A DNA stretch of 64,000 nucleotides from Gp6-AA40 sp963818645 (GCA_963818645.1 CAWFTF010000005.1:62001-126000); one strand, 5' to 3'. Counted from the stretch's first letter, positions 17,970 to 27,151 are shown. Numbers and translations are program-made. The notes: generated from the letters alone by a model not told the origin.

Positions 17970-18791
17970 ATGAGCCCCCCAAAAATCCACGCCCCCGATC
18001 TCAAAGAGAAGAAGTCGCGCGGCGAGAAGATCGCCATGCTGACGGCCTACGACGCGACGATGGCGCGCCTGATGGATCAGGCAGGCGTGGACGCGATTCT
18101 GGTCGGTGATTCTGTGGGCATGGTCGTCCTCGGCTACGAGAACACGCTCGCGGTGACGCTCGACGACATGCTCCATCACACACGCGCCGTCATGCGAGGC
18201 GCCGCGCGCGCACTCGTCGTTACCGACATGCCGTTCCTCTCGTATCAGGTCAGCGTCGAAGAGGCGGTGCGCAACGCAGGCCGGTTGCTCCAGGAGGGAG
18301 GAGCATCCGCCGTCAAGCTCGAGGGAGGACGTCCTGTCCTCGACGCGGTGCGCCGGATAGTGGACGTCGGCATCCCCGTGATGGGACATCTGGGATTGCA
18401 GCCGCAGTCGGTGAATCAGGTTGGCGGCTACCTCAAACAGGCCACGCGACCGCAGGACGCGGACGCGCTCGTCGCCGACGCGCTCGCATTACAGGATGCC
18501 GGCGCGTTTGCGATAGTGCTCGAATCGATTCCCGAAGAGGTCGCGAAGACAACGACCGCCGCGCTCGACATCCCGACGATCGGCATCGGCGCCGGTCCGT
18601 ATTGCGACGGCCAGGTGCTCGTGAGCCACGACATGCTTGGCTTGTTCGACCGCTTCGTTCCTTCCTTCGTGAAGCAGTACGCCACCATGGCGGAAACGGT
18701 CAGAGCGGCGACCAGAGCTTATGTGGACGACGTCCACGAGGGGCGCTACCCGCTCTCACTCTCGAAGATTTCCGGAGTCCCCAACCGGTAA
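17970..18791 (+). CDS. panB: 3-methyl-2-oxobutanoate hydroxymethyltransferase
   Basis: First committed step of pantothenate synthesis: it adds a hydroxymethyl group from methylene-THF to ketoisovalerate. The family blocks are present: MLTAYDATMARLMDQAGVDAILVGDS near residue 25, VKLEGG near 113, VMGHLGLQPQSVNQVGGY near 137, the catalytic Glu in VLESIPEEVA near 182, and TIGIGAGPYCDGQVLV near 205. It is 273 aa, normal. panC starts 6 bp after its stop, so they form an operon. Confidence 0.97.
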   Translation: MSPPKIHAPDLKEKKSRGEKIAMLTAYDATMARLMDQAGVDAILVGDSVGMVVLGYENTLAVTLDDMLHHTRAVMRGAARALVVTDMPFLSYQVSVEEAVRNAGRLLQEGGASAVKLEGGRPVLDAVRRIVDVGIPVMGHLGLQPQSVNQVGGYLKQATRPQDADALVADALALQDAGAFAIVLESIPEEVAKTTTAALDIPTIGIGAGPYCDGQVLVSHDMLGLFDRFVPSFVKQYATMAETVRAATRAYVDDVHEGRYPLSLSKISGVPNR

Positions 18792-18797
18792 CGCCGC

Positions 18798-19649
18798 ATG
18801 GCATCGATCGTCGAAACGATCGCCGATCTCCGGACGCGTGTCGCGGCGAGACGATCCGCAGGCCCGCTCGGGCTCGTGCCGACGATGGGCGCGCTGCATG
18901 ATGGCCACGCCAGTCTCATTCGACAGGCGCGCGCCGAGTGCGCGACGATCGTCGTGACGATCTTCGTGAACCCCATTCAGTTCGATCGGCCGGAAGACCT
19001 GGAACGGTATCCACGGTCGCTCGATGTTGACGCCCGGTTGTGCGAGTCGCTCGGCGTTGATTTCATCTTCGCGCCAGCCGTCGCGGAGATGTATCCGGTC
19101 GCGCTCGAATGCAAAGTGGAAGTTGGACGCCTCGCTGATCATTTGTGTGGCCGGTTTCGTCCCGGACACTTCAGCGCCGTGGCGACCGTGGTCCTGAAGT
19201 TGTTCGAGATCGTCCAGGCAGACAGGTCGTACTTCGGCGAAAAGGACGCGCAGCAACTGGCAGTCATTCGGCGACTCGTCGCCGACTTCAACGTTCCGAC
19301 GACGATCGTCGGGGTGCCTACTGTGCGCGAGCCCGACGGCCTGGCGATGAGCTCGCGCAATCAGCGTCTCGATGCGAGCGAGCGGCAGCTTGCGCCTGCC
19401 CTCTACCATGCGCTTCAGCGCGTGGAGCACGCGATCGAATCTGGTGTGACGAGCGCGAGCGATCTGAAGCGCCTTGCGTCCGAGCAGATTCCGTCCGACG
19501 CGCGCCTCAGGCTGGAGTACTTCGAGATTGTCGAGCCGATCAACTTCCAGCCGGTCGAGCACGTGACCGGTCCGATCGTTGCGGCAGGCGCTCTCTGGGT
19601 GGGAACGACGAGACTGATCGACAACATACGCTGCGTCCCGGGCATATGA
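18798..19649 (+). CDS. panC: Pantothenate synthetase
   Basis: ATP-dependent joining of pantoate and beta-alanine. The nucleotidyltransferase signature PTMGALHDGHASLI lies near residue 28, FVNPIQF near 57, LCGRFRPGHFSAVATVV near 115, YFGEKDAQQLAVIRR near 146 and the KMSKS-equivalent MSSRNQRLD near 184. It is 283 aa, a normal monofunctional PanC. It follows panB at 6 bp; panD was not seen in the window. Confidence 0.97.
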   Translation: MASIVETIADLRTRVAARRSAGPLGLVPTMGALHDGHASLIRQARAECATIVVTIFVNPIQFDRPEDLERYPRSLDVDARLCESLGVDFIFAPAVAEMYPVALECKVEVGRLADHLCGRFRPGHFSAVATVVLKLFEIVQADRSYFGEKDAQQLAVIRRLVADFNVPTTIVGVPTVREPDGLAMSSRNQRLDASERQLAPALYHALQRVEHAIESGVTSASDLKRLASEQIPSDARLRLEYFEIVEPINFQPVEHVTGPIVAAGALWVGTTRLIDNIRCVPGI

Positions 19650-19680
19650 TTGGGGTCAGACCCCTTCACACCCCTTCACA
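19650..19680. repeat. Palindrome GGGGTCAGACCCC followed by two CCCCTTCACA copies
   Basis: Just after the panC stop lies a near-perfect palindrome of the form GGGGTC-A-GACCCC, and then the decamer CCCCTTCACA twice in a row before the ribosome-binding site of the next gene. A variant, GGGGTCATGACCCC, sits at about 3835-3848 across the pcs stop. This looks like a short interspersed palindromic element; it is too weak for a confident terminator. Confidence 0.55.
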
Positions 19681-19689
19681 GGAGTGCAT

Positions 19690-20781
19690 ATGACCTGGAA
19701 ACTGGCGGTGATCGTCGCCACGCTCGCGACCGCCGCCACGGTTTCAACACAGGTTCTCTCAACGCCGAAAGCGACCCCAGGTGAGAAGGGCCTGACGCAG
19801 GTGGCCGGGCTCAAGGTCGGTCACTTCACGCTCAGCGAACGGCCGACCGGATGCACGGTCGTCCTCCTCGACGGCGCCGGTGCAGTGGGCGGCATCTCGC
19901 AACGTGGCGCCGCACCCGGCACGCGCGAAACCGACCTTCTCGATCCACTGAACATGGTGGAGCGCGTCAACGCCATCGTGCTCACGGGCGGCAGCGCCTA
20001 TGGACTCGACGCGGCGCAGGGCGTCGTTCGTTATCTCGAAGAACACAAGACCGGCTATCCAATCGCCGGCACGGTTGTCCCGATCGTGCCGGCCGCGGTG
20101 TTGATGGATCTGGGTTTTGGCGGCAGCTCGTCGATCAGGCCGACCGCAGACTGCGGATATCGCGCGGCCACGTCTGCAACCGATGGCCCGGTCGCCGAAG
20201 GCAATATCGGCGCAGGAGCTGGAGCCACTGTCGGCAAGCTGCTCGGTAGCCGAGACCGCGCGATGAAGGCCGGACTTGGATCGGCCTCGATCTCCCTTCC
20301 GGGCGGCCTCGTCGTCAGCGCAATCGCTGCCGTGAACGCCGTCGGTGACGTGATCGATCCGTCAACCGGCACGGTGGTCGCGGGCGTACGAACCGCCGAC
20401 GGCAAAACGCTCGCTGATGCACGCATGCTCCTTCGATCGCCGCTACCTTCCCGCAACGCACCTCGACCCGGTGGCAACACGACGCTTGCGATCGTCGCGA
20501 CGAACGCGCGCCTGACGAAATCAGAGATCAACCGAGTTGCGCTGATGGCCGACGATGGCCTGTCGAGAGCGGTGTCGCCGTCTCATACGACAGGCGATGG
20601 CGACACGGTGTTCTCACTCGCCACCGCGACCTGGCAGGGGCAGGCAGACGTCACAACGATCGGCGCGCTCGCGGCCGACGCGCTCTCCGAAGCCATCGTA
20701 CGCGCCGCTGTCCACGCCACATCGTCTGGAGGCCTCCCGGCCGCGCGCGATCTCGGCACGGTGCCCTCGCGGTTCAAGTGA
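19690..20781 (+). CDS. P1 family peptidase (DmpA/S58-like), exported
   Basis: Self-processing N-terminal-nucleophile-type aminopeptidase family (DmpA, beta-peptidyl aminopeptidase; clan with ornithine acetyltransferase fold). After a signal peptide come the family blocks GLKVGHFTL, VLTGGSAYGLDAAQGVVRYLEE near residue 100, GNIGAGAGATVGK, and GGNTTLAIVATNA near 262. In that last block the Asn/Thr of the processing and nucleophile region are seen. The start is ATG at 19690 with GGAG five bases upstream. It follows panC by 40 bp, but the function is unrelated. A long hairpin separates it from the next gene. Confidence 0.85.
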   Translation: MTWKLAVIVATLATAATVSTQVLSTPKATPGEKGLTQVAGLKVGHFTLSERPTGCTVVLLDGAGAVGGISQRGAAPGTRETDLLDPLNMVERVNAIVLTGGSAYGLDAAQGVVRYLEEHKTGYPIAGTVVPIVPAAVLMDLGFGGSSSIRPTADCGYRAATSATDGPVAEGNIGAGAGATVGKLLGSRDRAMKAGLGSASISLPGGLVVSAIAAVNAVGDVIDPSTGTVVAGVRTADGKTLADARMLLRSPLPSRNAPRPGGNTTLAIVATNARLTKSEINRVALMADDGLSRAVSPSHTTGDGDTVFSLATATWQGQADVTTIGALAADALSEAIVRAAVHATSSGGLPAARDLGTVPSRFK

Positions 20782-20785
20782 TCCT

Positions 20786-20866
20786 TGTAATTCAGAATGC
20801 AGAATTCAGAAGGCAGAAGACTGTGGACATTGTCTGCATTCTGCATTTTGAATTCTGAATTACAGA
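20786..20866. repeat. Heptamer repeats in inverted pair (AATTCAG/AATGCAG family), long hairpin
   Basis: The left arm (20786-20820) is built of 7-bp steps AATTCAG, AATGCAG, AATTCAG, AAGGCAG. The right arm (20832-20864) is its near reverse complement, starting and ending in TGTAATTCAG / CTGAATTACA. The loop is about 12 bases. It fills the gap between the P1 peptidase and the symporter, and could act as a transcript-end structure or mRNA stabiliser. Confidence 0.85.
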
Positions 20867-20867
20867 G

Positions 20868-22268
20868 ATGAGCCTCCATCTCATTCTCCTCGTCGTGTAC
20901 TCCCTGGCCGTTGTCACGATGGGCCTGTGGACCGCTCGATTCGTACGAACGAGCAGCGCGTTCTTCGTCGCGGGCCGTAGCCTTGGACCGGGCCTCGTGT
21001 TCGCATCGATGCTGGCAGCGAACATTGGTGCCGGGGCGACGGTCAACGTTGCTGGACTTGCCTATCGTGAAGGGTTGAATGCGTGGTGGTGGAGCGGTTC
21101 GGCGGGTCTTGCTTCACTCGCACTGGCGTTCTGGGTGGGACCACGACTCTGGACGCTCGCAAAGGAGCATGACTTCTACACCACCGGTGACTTCCTGGAG
21201 TTCCGGTACGGTCCCACCGTCCGCGCGGTGATTACAGGCCTCGTGTGTTTCGGCAGCCTGTGGATTCTTGCCGCGCAGCTCATCGCAGGCGCTGCGATCA
21301 TCAGCGTCCTCACCGGCGCACCCCGGTGGGTGGGCTCGGTGATCGGCGGCGGCATCATGACGATCTACTTCACCGCCGGCGGGCTGCTCGGGACGGCGTG
21401 GGTCAACACGCTTCAGCTCATCGTCATGCTGGTGGGCTTCGCCGTGGCGGTGCCATTTGCGGTCGCAGGCGTGGGCGGTCCGTCCGCGTTCATGTCTGCG
21501 TCGCTGCCGTCGACCTTCGTGGACCTCACCTACTCGTCCGGTCCGGGATCAGGCTGGACGCTACTCGCGCTCACCGGACCAGCGTTCGTGATCTCGCCCG
21601 GCCTGATCCAGAAATCGTACGGCGCGAAAAGCGCGCGCGCACTTCGACTGGGAGTCGCCCTCAACGGCATCGGGTTGATGCTGTTCGCGTTCCTGCCTGT
21701 GTTGATCGGGATGGTCGGTCGCGTGGCCCTTCCTCAGACGAGCGCTCCAGATCTCGTGCTGCCGACGGTGCTGACAGAACTGCTGCCCCCGTGGCTCGGA
21801 GCGCTTGCACTTGCCGCGGTCTTCTCCACCGAAGTCGATACCTGCGACGCGATCCTCTTCATGATCTCCACGTCGGTCTCGAAGGATCTGTTTCAGCGCT
21901 ACGTGAAGCCCGACGCGTCCGACCGGGAACTCCTGCTCGTCGCCCGCATGTCGGCCGTCGCGGGCGGCGTACTCGGCGTGCTGCTGTCCATCTACCTGAG
22001 CACGATCGTCCAGGCGATGACGGTCTTCTACTCGTTGCTGGGCGTCAGCCTGTTCGTCCCGGTGCTTGGCGGCCTGTACTCGCGGCGCGCTGGACAAGCC
22101 GAGGCGCTGGCGGCCATCGTCGCGGGCGTCACCGTGCTGCTCGTGGTACGCTTTGGGGTTGCCGGACGCTACCTGTGGCTGGACCCGACGCTGAGCGGGC
22201 TCATCGCCGCGGCGATCGCGTTTCTGATCGTAATGATGGCAACCCGTAGGGCGGGTCAATCAGCATGA
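20868..22268 (+). CDS. Sodium:solute symporter family transporter
   Basis: Inner-membrane sodium-coupled importer (SSS family) of 466 aa with about 13 hydrophobic helices. Family features are FFVAGRSLGPGLVFASMLAANIGAGATVN near residue 24 (unwound first core helix), the GLLGTAWVNTLQLIVMLVG segment, and AAVFSTEVDTCDAILFMISTSVSKDLFQ near 320. The gene overlaps the following TtuC-type dehydrogenase by 4 bp (ATGA). A hydroxy-dicarboxylate such as tartrate or malate is a plausible cargo, but this is inferred from context only. Confidence 0.85.
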   Translation: MSLHLILLVVYSLAVVTMGLWTARFVRTSSAFFVAGRSLGPGLVFASMLAANIGAGATVNVAGLAYREGLNAWWWSGSAGLASLALAFWVGPRLWTLAKEHDFYTTGDFLEFRYGPTVRAVITGLVCFGSLWILAAQLIAGAAIISVLTGAPRWVGSVIGGGIMTIYFTAGGLLGTAWVNTLQLIVMLVGFAVAVPFAVAGVGGPSAFMSASLPSTFVDLTYSSGPGSGWTLLALTGPAFVISPGLIQKSYGAKSARALRLGVALNGIGLMLFAFLPVLIGMVGRVALPQTSAPDLVLPTVLTELLPPWLGALALAAVFSTEVDTCDAILFMISTSVSKDLFQRYVKPDASDRELLLVARMSAVAGGVLGVLLSIYLSTIVQAMTVFYSLLGVSLFVPVLGGLYSRRAGQAEALAAIVAGVTVLLVVRFGVAGRYLWLDPTLSGLIAAAIAFLIVMMATRRAGQSA

Positions 22269-23341
22269 AGAACTATCGAATCGCAGTCATCGCTGGCGAC
22301 GGCATCGGCAAGGAAGTCGTGCCCGCCGGCATCGAGGTCCTGAACCTGGCCGCCGAGCAGGGCGGCTTCCGGTGCGAGTTCACGCCGGTTCCGTGGGGAT
22401 GCGACTACTACCTCGAACACGGTCGCATGATGGACGAAGACGGCGTCGATCGCCTGATGAAGTTCGACGCGATCTACCTCGGAGCCATCGGCGATCCGAG
22501 GGTGGCGGACCACATCTCCGCCCGCGAGTTGATCCTGCCGTTGCGCCAGCGGCTCGGACAGTGGGTCAACCTGCGTCCGATGCGGCTGCTGCCCGGCATC
22601 TCATCGCCACTCGGTGGCCGCAGCGCGAAAGACATCGACATGATCTGCGTCCGCGAAAACTCGGAGGGCGAGTATTGCGGAATCGGCGGACGTCTTCATC
22701 GCGGCACGCCGCAGGAGGTCGCTGAACAGACGGGCGTCTTCACGCGGCACGGCATCGAGCGCATTGCGCGCTATGCGTTCAAGCTGGCCGCGGCGCGGCC
22801 ACGCAGGATGCTGGCGAGCGCAACGAAGTCGAACGCGCTTCAGCACGCGATGGTGATGTGGGATGAGGTCGTCGCCGGAGTCGCCAAAGAGTTCCCCGAG
22901 GTCGAGCTGAAGAAGTACCACGTGGATGCATTGTGCGCGCGGATGGTGACACATCCGCACACGCTCGACGTGATCGTCGCGTCGAATCTGTTCGGCGACA
23001 TCCTCACGGATATCGGCTCGGCGATCTCGGGCAGCCTCGGGGTCGCGCCGGGCGGGAATATCAACCCCGACCGCACCACGCCGTCGATGTTCGAACCGAT
23101 CCATGGCTCGGCGCCCGACATCGCGGGCAAGGGCATCGCCAATCCGATCGCTGCGATCTGGGCGGGAGCGATGATGCTCGATCACCTCGGTGAGCGTGCA
23201 TCGCACGATCGCATCCTGTCTGCGATCGAAGGCGTGCTTGCCGATGAACGGGTGAAGACGCCCGACCTGGGCGGCCGCTCGACGACGGTCGATATGACGC
23301 GCGCCGTGACGGCGGCGATGTCTACGAGACAACCCGCTTAG
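22265..23341 (+). CDS. ttuC: Tartrate/D-malate dehydrogenase-type isocitrate-IPMDH family enzyme
   Basis: NAD-dependent oxidative decarboxylase of the isopropylmalate/isocitrate superfamily, 358 aa. VNLRPMRLLPG, CVRENSEGEYCGIGGR, TKSNALQHAMVMWDEVV, SNLFGDILTDIGSAI and EPIHGSAPDIAGKGIANPIAAIW give the substrate, metal and NAD sites. The CDYYLEHGRMM and VRENSEGEY variants fit the tartrate/D-malate dehydrogenase branch rather than LeuB. The ATGA overlap with the symporter gene suggests uptake and oxidation of one hydroxy-acid substrate. Substrate choice among tartrate, D-malate and others cannot be read. Confidence 0.82.
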   Translation: MKNYRIAVIAGDGIGKEVVPAGIEVLNLAAEQGGFRCEFTPVPWGCDYYLEHGRMMDEDGVDRLMKFDAIYLGAIGDPRVADHISARELILPLRQRLGQWVNLRPMRLLPGISSPLGGRSAKDIDMICVRENSEGEYCGIGGRLHRGTPQEVAEQTGVFTRHGIERIARYAFKLAAARPRRMLASATKSNALQHAMVMWDEVVAGVAKEFPEVELKKYHVDALCARMVTHPHTLDVIVASNLFGDILTDIGSAISGSLGVAPGGNINPDRTTPSMFEPIHGSAPDIAGKGIANPIAAIWAGAMMLDHLGERASHDRILSAIEGVLADERVKTPDLGGRSTTVDMTRAVTAAMSTRQPA

Positions 23342-23342
23342 T

Positions 23343-23420
23343 CAACTTCCAATTCCCAATTCCCAACTCCCAAAAAACACCGAGCCCTTGGGAGTTGGAG
23401 GTTGGGCGTTGGGAGTTGAT
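23343..23420. repeat. Inverted pair of CAACTCC-family heptamer arrays between convergent genes
   Basis: The left arm 23343-23373 carries CAACTTC/CAATTCC/CAACTCC steps, and the right arm 23389-23420 carries the complementary TTGGGAG/TTGGAGG steps, around a 15-base A- and C-rich loop. It lies exactly between the stop of ttuC and the stop of the converging HAD gene, so it may serve as a two-way terminator. Confidence 0.85.
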
Positions 23421-23423
23421 GCC

Positions 23424-24122
23424 CTACGCTCCCAGTTGCTTCGCGAGATCGTTGAAGTCCGCCGCTGGAAGATCGACGCTCGCGTCAGCTTTCAAATCAG
23501 GCTTACCCTGCGGACCCAACTCGAGCGGCCGCGGGACAAAGGCGGTCTTCAGCCCGACGCCCTTCGCCGCCTTCAGATCGCCGAGATGCGCGGCAACCAT
23601 CATGATGTCGCCGACCTTCAAGTCCAGGAATTCCGCAGCCGACCTGTAGACCTCAGGGTCCGGCTTGTAGTGCCGCGCCAGCTCCGCTCCGAGGATGCAG
23701 TCCCACGGCAAGCCCGCGAACTTCGCAAGGTCCGTCATCAGCGAGATGTTCCCGTTCGAGAGCGGCGCGATGATGAATCGTGTCTTCAGTCGCGTCAGGC
23801 CGCTCACCGAATCGGGCCACGGCCGCAGCCGGTGCCACGCGTGATTGAGGGTGCTGATCTCGTCCTCGGACAGCCCTTTCATCCCGAAGTCAACGAGGAT
23901 CTTGTCGAGGATCATCCGATGCAGCACATCGAGCTTGGTCCACGGCAGCTCACCGGTCCGCACGCGATTCATGCTCGGACCATAGCCAGCACGCCAGGCC
24001 TCGGCGAACTTCTCGGCGTCGACCTTCAGCCCCTTCTTCGTCGCGAGCTGCGCGACTTCCTGCGATACCGATGTCCGCCAGTCGACGACCGTGCCGAACG
24101 TGTCAAAGACGAGTGCTTTCAC
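23424..24122 (-). CDS. Haloacid dehalogenase type II
   Basis: HAD-superfamily hydrolase of the (S)-2-haloacid dehalogenase type. The nucleophile motif ALVFDTFGTVVDWR begins at residue 3. Next come the HRLRPWPDSVSGL cap segment, PLSNGN (motif II Ser), the HYKPDPEVY motif-III Lys block near 150 and VAAHLGDLKAAKGVG in place of motif IV. The frame extends upstream to 24206, but GTG at 24122 has GGAG nine bases ahead and gives 232 aa, the family norm. In vivo it may act on a haloacid or another small acid. Neighbours do not help. Confidence 0.85.
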   Translation of the reverse strand: MKALVFDTFGTVVDWRTSVSQEVAQLATKKGLKVDAEKFAEAWRAGYGPSMNRVRTGELPWTKLDVLHRMILDKILVDFGMKGLSEDEISTLNHAWHRLRPWPDSVSGLTRLKTRFIIAPLSNGNISLMTDLAKFAGLPWDCILGAELARHYKPDPEVYRSAAEFLDLKVGDIMMVAAHLGDLKAAKGVGLKTAFVPRPLELGPQGKPDLKADASVDLPAADFNDLAKQLGA

Positions 24123-24253
24123 AGCTGTGAACTCCACTGTCGGAACGTACAGCGCTCTGCGCCACACCAGCGGCGAGCGCGCGACCAGCGCCGAACTCCG
24201 CCCCAATCATCGTCGCGACACCCGCCCGCACGAAATCCGCCGAGACATCGTCG

Positions 24254-24772
24254 TCATAGTGCCTCCAGAGCTGGAGCAGTAATCTCGAACACGTATTGCT
24301 CGGTGCCGCGAACGTGACGGGATCCCTTGTGCACGCCGCCGATCCGTTCCGCCGCCCGCTGCGACCGGATGTTGGTGGGTGCAATCAGAAGGACGACGTG
24401 GTTCACGAAGCGGAATGCGTGGCGCAGCATCAGCCGCTTCATCTCCCCGTTGTAGCGGCCGCCCCAATAGGCACGCGCGAGGAACGTCCATCCGACCTCG
24501 ACCTCGCTCGCCGCCTCGTCATAGGCAAAATAGCGCGACGAACCAATCGCCTTCCCGGTCTTTCGATCGATGACGAGAAACGCACCGCCGGACGCCATCG
24601 CCTCGTCGAAGAAACGCCGGAAGCCCTCCACTTCGCTGCGCTCCTTCGCGGGATGCTGCTCCCAGATGAGCGGATCGCACGCGACCGCGTAGAGAGCGTC
24701 GTGATCCTCAGCGCGCAGAGGCCTGAGCTCGATCAGTTCTCCCGTGAGCGTTGGTTGAAACTCGAATGGCAC
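24254..24772 (-). CDS. GNAT family N-acetyltransferase (RimJ/RimL-like)
   Basis: Acetyl-CoA-dependent acetyltransferase of 172 aa. It opens with the typical TGELIELRPLRAEDHDALYAVA. The EVEVGWTFLARAYWGGRYNGEMKRLMLRHAF segment around residue 90-120 is the acetyl-CoA region; here the usual Q/R-x-x-G-x-G/A loop is replaced by WGGRYNGE, as in many RimJ-like proteins. NIRSQRAAERIGGVHKGS follows. The start is GTG. The substrate is unknown. It is separated by only 11 bp from the VOC gene upstream, so the two may be cotranscribed. Confidence 0.82.
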   Translation of the reverse strand: MPFEFQPTLTGELIELRPLRAEDHDALYAVACDPLIWEQHPAKERSEVEGFRRFFDEAMASGGAFLVIDRKTGKAIGSSRYFAYDEAASEVEVGWTFLARAYWGGRYNGEMKRLMLRHAFRFVNHVVLLIAPTNIRSQRAAERIGGVHKGSRHVRGTEQYVFEITAPALEAL

Positions 24773-24783
24773 ACCGACCGCTC

Positions 24784-25842
24784 CTACTTGGCCTGCTCAG
24801 TGCGTGGCGGCGCAGCCTGAATCAGAACGAAGTACAACCCGTCGGGATCGGGCATGATGGCGGCCCGTACACCACCTTGCAACGACACCGGCGCCCCGCC
24901 AGTCGACACCACGCTCGAGCCCGACGCCTTCAGCTTGCCGATCGTAGAGTCCAGATCCTTGACGCGAATCTGCAGCCGGGTCGCGCCGGGATCCTGAATG
25001 CGCGGACGAATCGGCGAACGATCCGCACCTTTGATCTCGACAAACTCCATCCTCAGCGCCGAGCCCGGCACCTGCGCCGTCGTCAGTCGAACCTGCGAGC
25101 CCTTGAGCCCCATCAGATCGAGCAGCGGAATCGTGCCGAAGGATCCCACCTGCGGCTGGAACTGAAACTGATCGCGATAGAGCTGCATCGCACGATCGGT
25201 GTCGGCGACGGTGATGCGCACGCGAGCGTCGATGATGTTGCTCTCGGGCGGCGCAATCGTCTCGGGCAGTGGCGACGGCTGCAGCAGCTCGACGAAGTGT
25301 CCGTCTGGATCGCGCACGATCACACCGCGCGCGTTGTTCGCACCGAAGGTCAACGGCGCTCCACCCGGAGTCACCACGGGAACACCGGCAGCCTTGAGCG
25401 GCGCGAACGCCTTGTCGATGTCGCGAACGATGAGCACGAGCGTCATGCTGCCCGGATCCTGCGGACGCGGATTCACCGGCTTCCGCTCGATGTCTTTCGC
25501 CTCGACCATCTCGACGCCGAGATTCGGGCCCGGCACTCTCGCGACCACCCAGCGAAGCTGCGCCGATGGAATGCCGAACATGTTCCGGATGGCCGGATCC
25601 GTGCTGAACGGTCGTGGGCCCGGCGCCTGTGCGGGAGGAACGGTGAGCCCGAGCAGATTGCCGTAGAACTCAATGGCCTTGTCCAGGTCCGAGACGATCG
25701 GGCTGTAGTTGCCGGAGCCGACGACGACGTCGCCGGGAGGCGACGAGCCTCGAGCCGCAGTTGCAGGCGCCTGCGCGGAGCTTGTTGCTGACATGATTGC
25801 CGCCGCAGCGAACGCCGCGGCCACGGCGATTGCCCGTGTCAT
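24784..25842 (-). CDS. Exported two-domain VOC (glyoxalase/bleomycin-resistance-fold) protein
   Basis: 352 aa with a signal peptide (Ala-rich, ending near ATSSAQA) and two tandem vicinal-oxygen-chelate domains, about residues 40-190 and 200-340. Each has the beta-alpha-beta-beta-beta pattern and a VRDPDGHFVELLQP or MPDPDGLYFVLIQ closing strand. The Glu/His metal ligands are not all obvious, so a binding role is as likely as catalysis. The start at 25842 has GGAGGG ahead. A secreted double VOC protein of this kind is of unknown function. It heads a possible two-gene unit with the GNAT gene. Confidence 0.82.
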   Translation of the reverse strand: MTRAIAVAAAFAAAAIMSATSSAQAPATAARGSSPPGDVVVGSGNYSPIVSDLDKAIEFYGNLLGLTVPPAQAPGPRPFSTDPAIRNMFGIPSAQLRWVVARVPGPNLGVEMVEAKDIERKPVNPRPQDPGSMTLVLIVRDIDKAFAPLKAAGVPVVTPGGAPLTFGANNARGVIVRDPDGHFVELLQPSPLPETIAPPESNIIDARVRITVADTDRAMQLYRDQFQFQPQVGSFGTIPLLDLMGLKGSQVRLTTAQVPGSALRMEFVEIKGADRSPIRPRIQDPGATRLQIRVKDLDSTIGKLKASGSSVVSTGGAPVSLQGGVRAAIMPDPDGLYFVLIQAAPPRTEQAK

Positions 25843-25884
25843 CGTGATTCCCTCCTGCGCCCTCGCGCGACGAGGTTCATGATT

Positions 25885-26265
25885 CTAGCCGACGCGTTCG
25901 AAAGCAACCGTCCGGGCTGTGAGGTTCGGAGCCGCTGTCCGGCCGGCGAGGACCCACGCATCTGAACACGGCGACTTCTCGGTCTGTTCACCTGCCCGTG
26001 TCCACCACTCGTTCTGCGAGCGTGCGAGATCGGGTAACGCGAAGCCGAGGAGATCTTCAATCTGCGAGAAGGTCAGCACCACGACGTCGGCGTACCTGTT
26101 CTCCAGGTACTCGTAAAGGAATCGGTACTTGCCTGACACCCGGCCAAGTGGCCGCGGCGTCGGGGCAGGCCGCGGCACCGCGGGGTTATCTCGCTGCGCT
26201 TGCCATCTCCTGATCCACATCCACACGGTTTTCGCCTCTCTTTGGAGCAGCCCGGACAGCCGCAT
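25885..26265 (-). CDS. DUF7662-like protein
   Basis: Small protein of 126 aa, starting at ATG 26265 with GGGG ahead; the frame extends 22 codons further upstream. The middle matches my memory of DUF7662: GKYRFLYEYLENR, then VVVLTFSQIEDLLGFALPDLARSQNEWWT, and C-terminal SDAWVLAGRTAAPNLTARTVAFERV. Such domains occur alone in bacteria and near mobile or DNA-related genes. No enzymatic residues stand out. It is divergent from the Crp/Fnr gene. The domain name is from recall and should be confirmed by profile search. Confidence 0.65.
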   Translation of the reverse strand: MRLSGLLQREAKTVWMWIRRWQAQRDNPAVPRPAPTPRPLGRVSGKYRFLYEYLENRYADVVVLTFSQIEDLLGFALPDLARSQNEWWTRAGEQTEKSPCSDAWVLAGRTAAPNLTARTVAFERVG

Positions 26266-26434
26266 CGTATCCCCGCCGGTGCGCGGTGGGTGCGCTGTTC
26301 TGAACAGCCGGCAAGAGGCGAATTGAACCATTCTGCACTGCTCGACGCAGCTAGCCTAGGAGTTGGGTGCTCTCCATTCGGGCCTGTGCTGTTGTGCACA
26401 ATCCCACGTCTGGCACGGTGGCACGATCCATGGC

Positions 26435-27151
26435 ATGGAGAACCAACGCCGTGGCGGTGTCGACGTGAAGCTGACGAAGCCAAAGGTGGCGAAGGCGGCT
26501 GTGACGCTCCCCGAGTTCAACGCACAGGTATTTCTCGATTCGGCTGGCATCGCCAAGACCGTCATGAAATACGGGCGTGGCGAGGCCATCTTCACGCAGG
26601 GCGAGGCCTGCGACCACGTCCTGTACATTCAGTCGGGCGGCGTAAAACTGTCGGTGCTGTCAAAAACCGGCAAAGAGGCGGTCGTGGCGATGCTCGGCCC
26701 CGGAGACTTCTTCGGCGAAGGCTGCCTGGCGGGTCAAGCGCTTCGCATGGGAAGCGCAACAGCGATCACGCCGAGCGCCATCCTGCGTGTCCGCAAGCGA
26801 CAGATGGCGGACCTGCTGCACAAGCAGAGCACCATGTCCGATCGATTCATCTCGCACATGTTGACCCGCAACATCCGAATCGAAGAGGACCTGATCGATC
26901 AGCTGTTCAACTCCAGCGAGAAACGGCTGGCGCGCACGCTGCTCCTGCTGGCGCGCTACGGGAAGCAGGCCATACCGGTCCGCATGGTGCCAAAGATCTC
27001 TCAGGACACGCTCGCCGACATGGTCGGCACGACGCGTTCGCGCGTGAACTTCTTCCTGAACAAGTTCAAGAAGCTGGGCTTCATCGAATACCACGGTGAG
27101 ATGCCCATCAAGATCAACAGCTCGCTGCTCAGCGTCGTCCTGCACGACTGA
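26435..27151 (+). CDS. Crp/Fnr family transcriptional regulator
   Basis: 238 aa from ATG 26435; a longer frame starts at 26363. The N-terminal cyclic-nucleotide-binding fold spans about residues 20-140, with YGRGEAIFTQGEACDHVLYIQSGGVKLSV and GPGDFFGEGCLAG. It is followed by the dimer helix and a winged helix with DTLADMVGTTRSRVNFFLNKFKKLGFIEY near 205. There are no Fnr-type N-terminal cysteines, so it is not an oxygen-sensing Fnr. It heads the block with dksA-like, ytxH, SYLF and DUF3309 genes, all stress-associated families, and could regulate them, but no operator was identified. Confidence 0.9.
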   Translation: MENQRRGGVDVKLTKPKVAKAAVTLPEFNAQVFLDSAGIAKTVMKYGRGEAIFTQGEACDHVLYIQSGGVKLSVLSKTGKEAVVAMLGPGDFFGEGCLAGQALRMGSATAITPSAILRVRKRQMADLLHKQSTMSDRFISHMLTRNIRIEEDLIDQLFNSSEKRLARTLLLLARYGKQAIPVRMVPKISQDTLADMVGTTRSRVNFFLNKFKKLGFIEYHGEMPIKINSSLLSVVLHD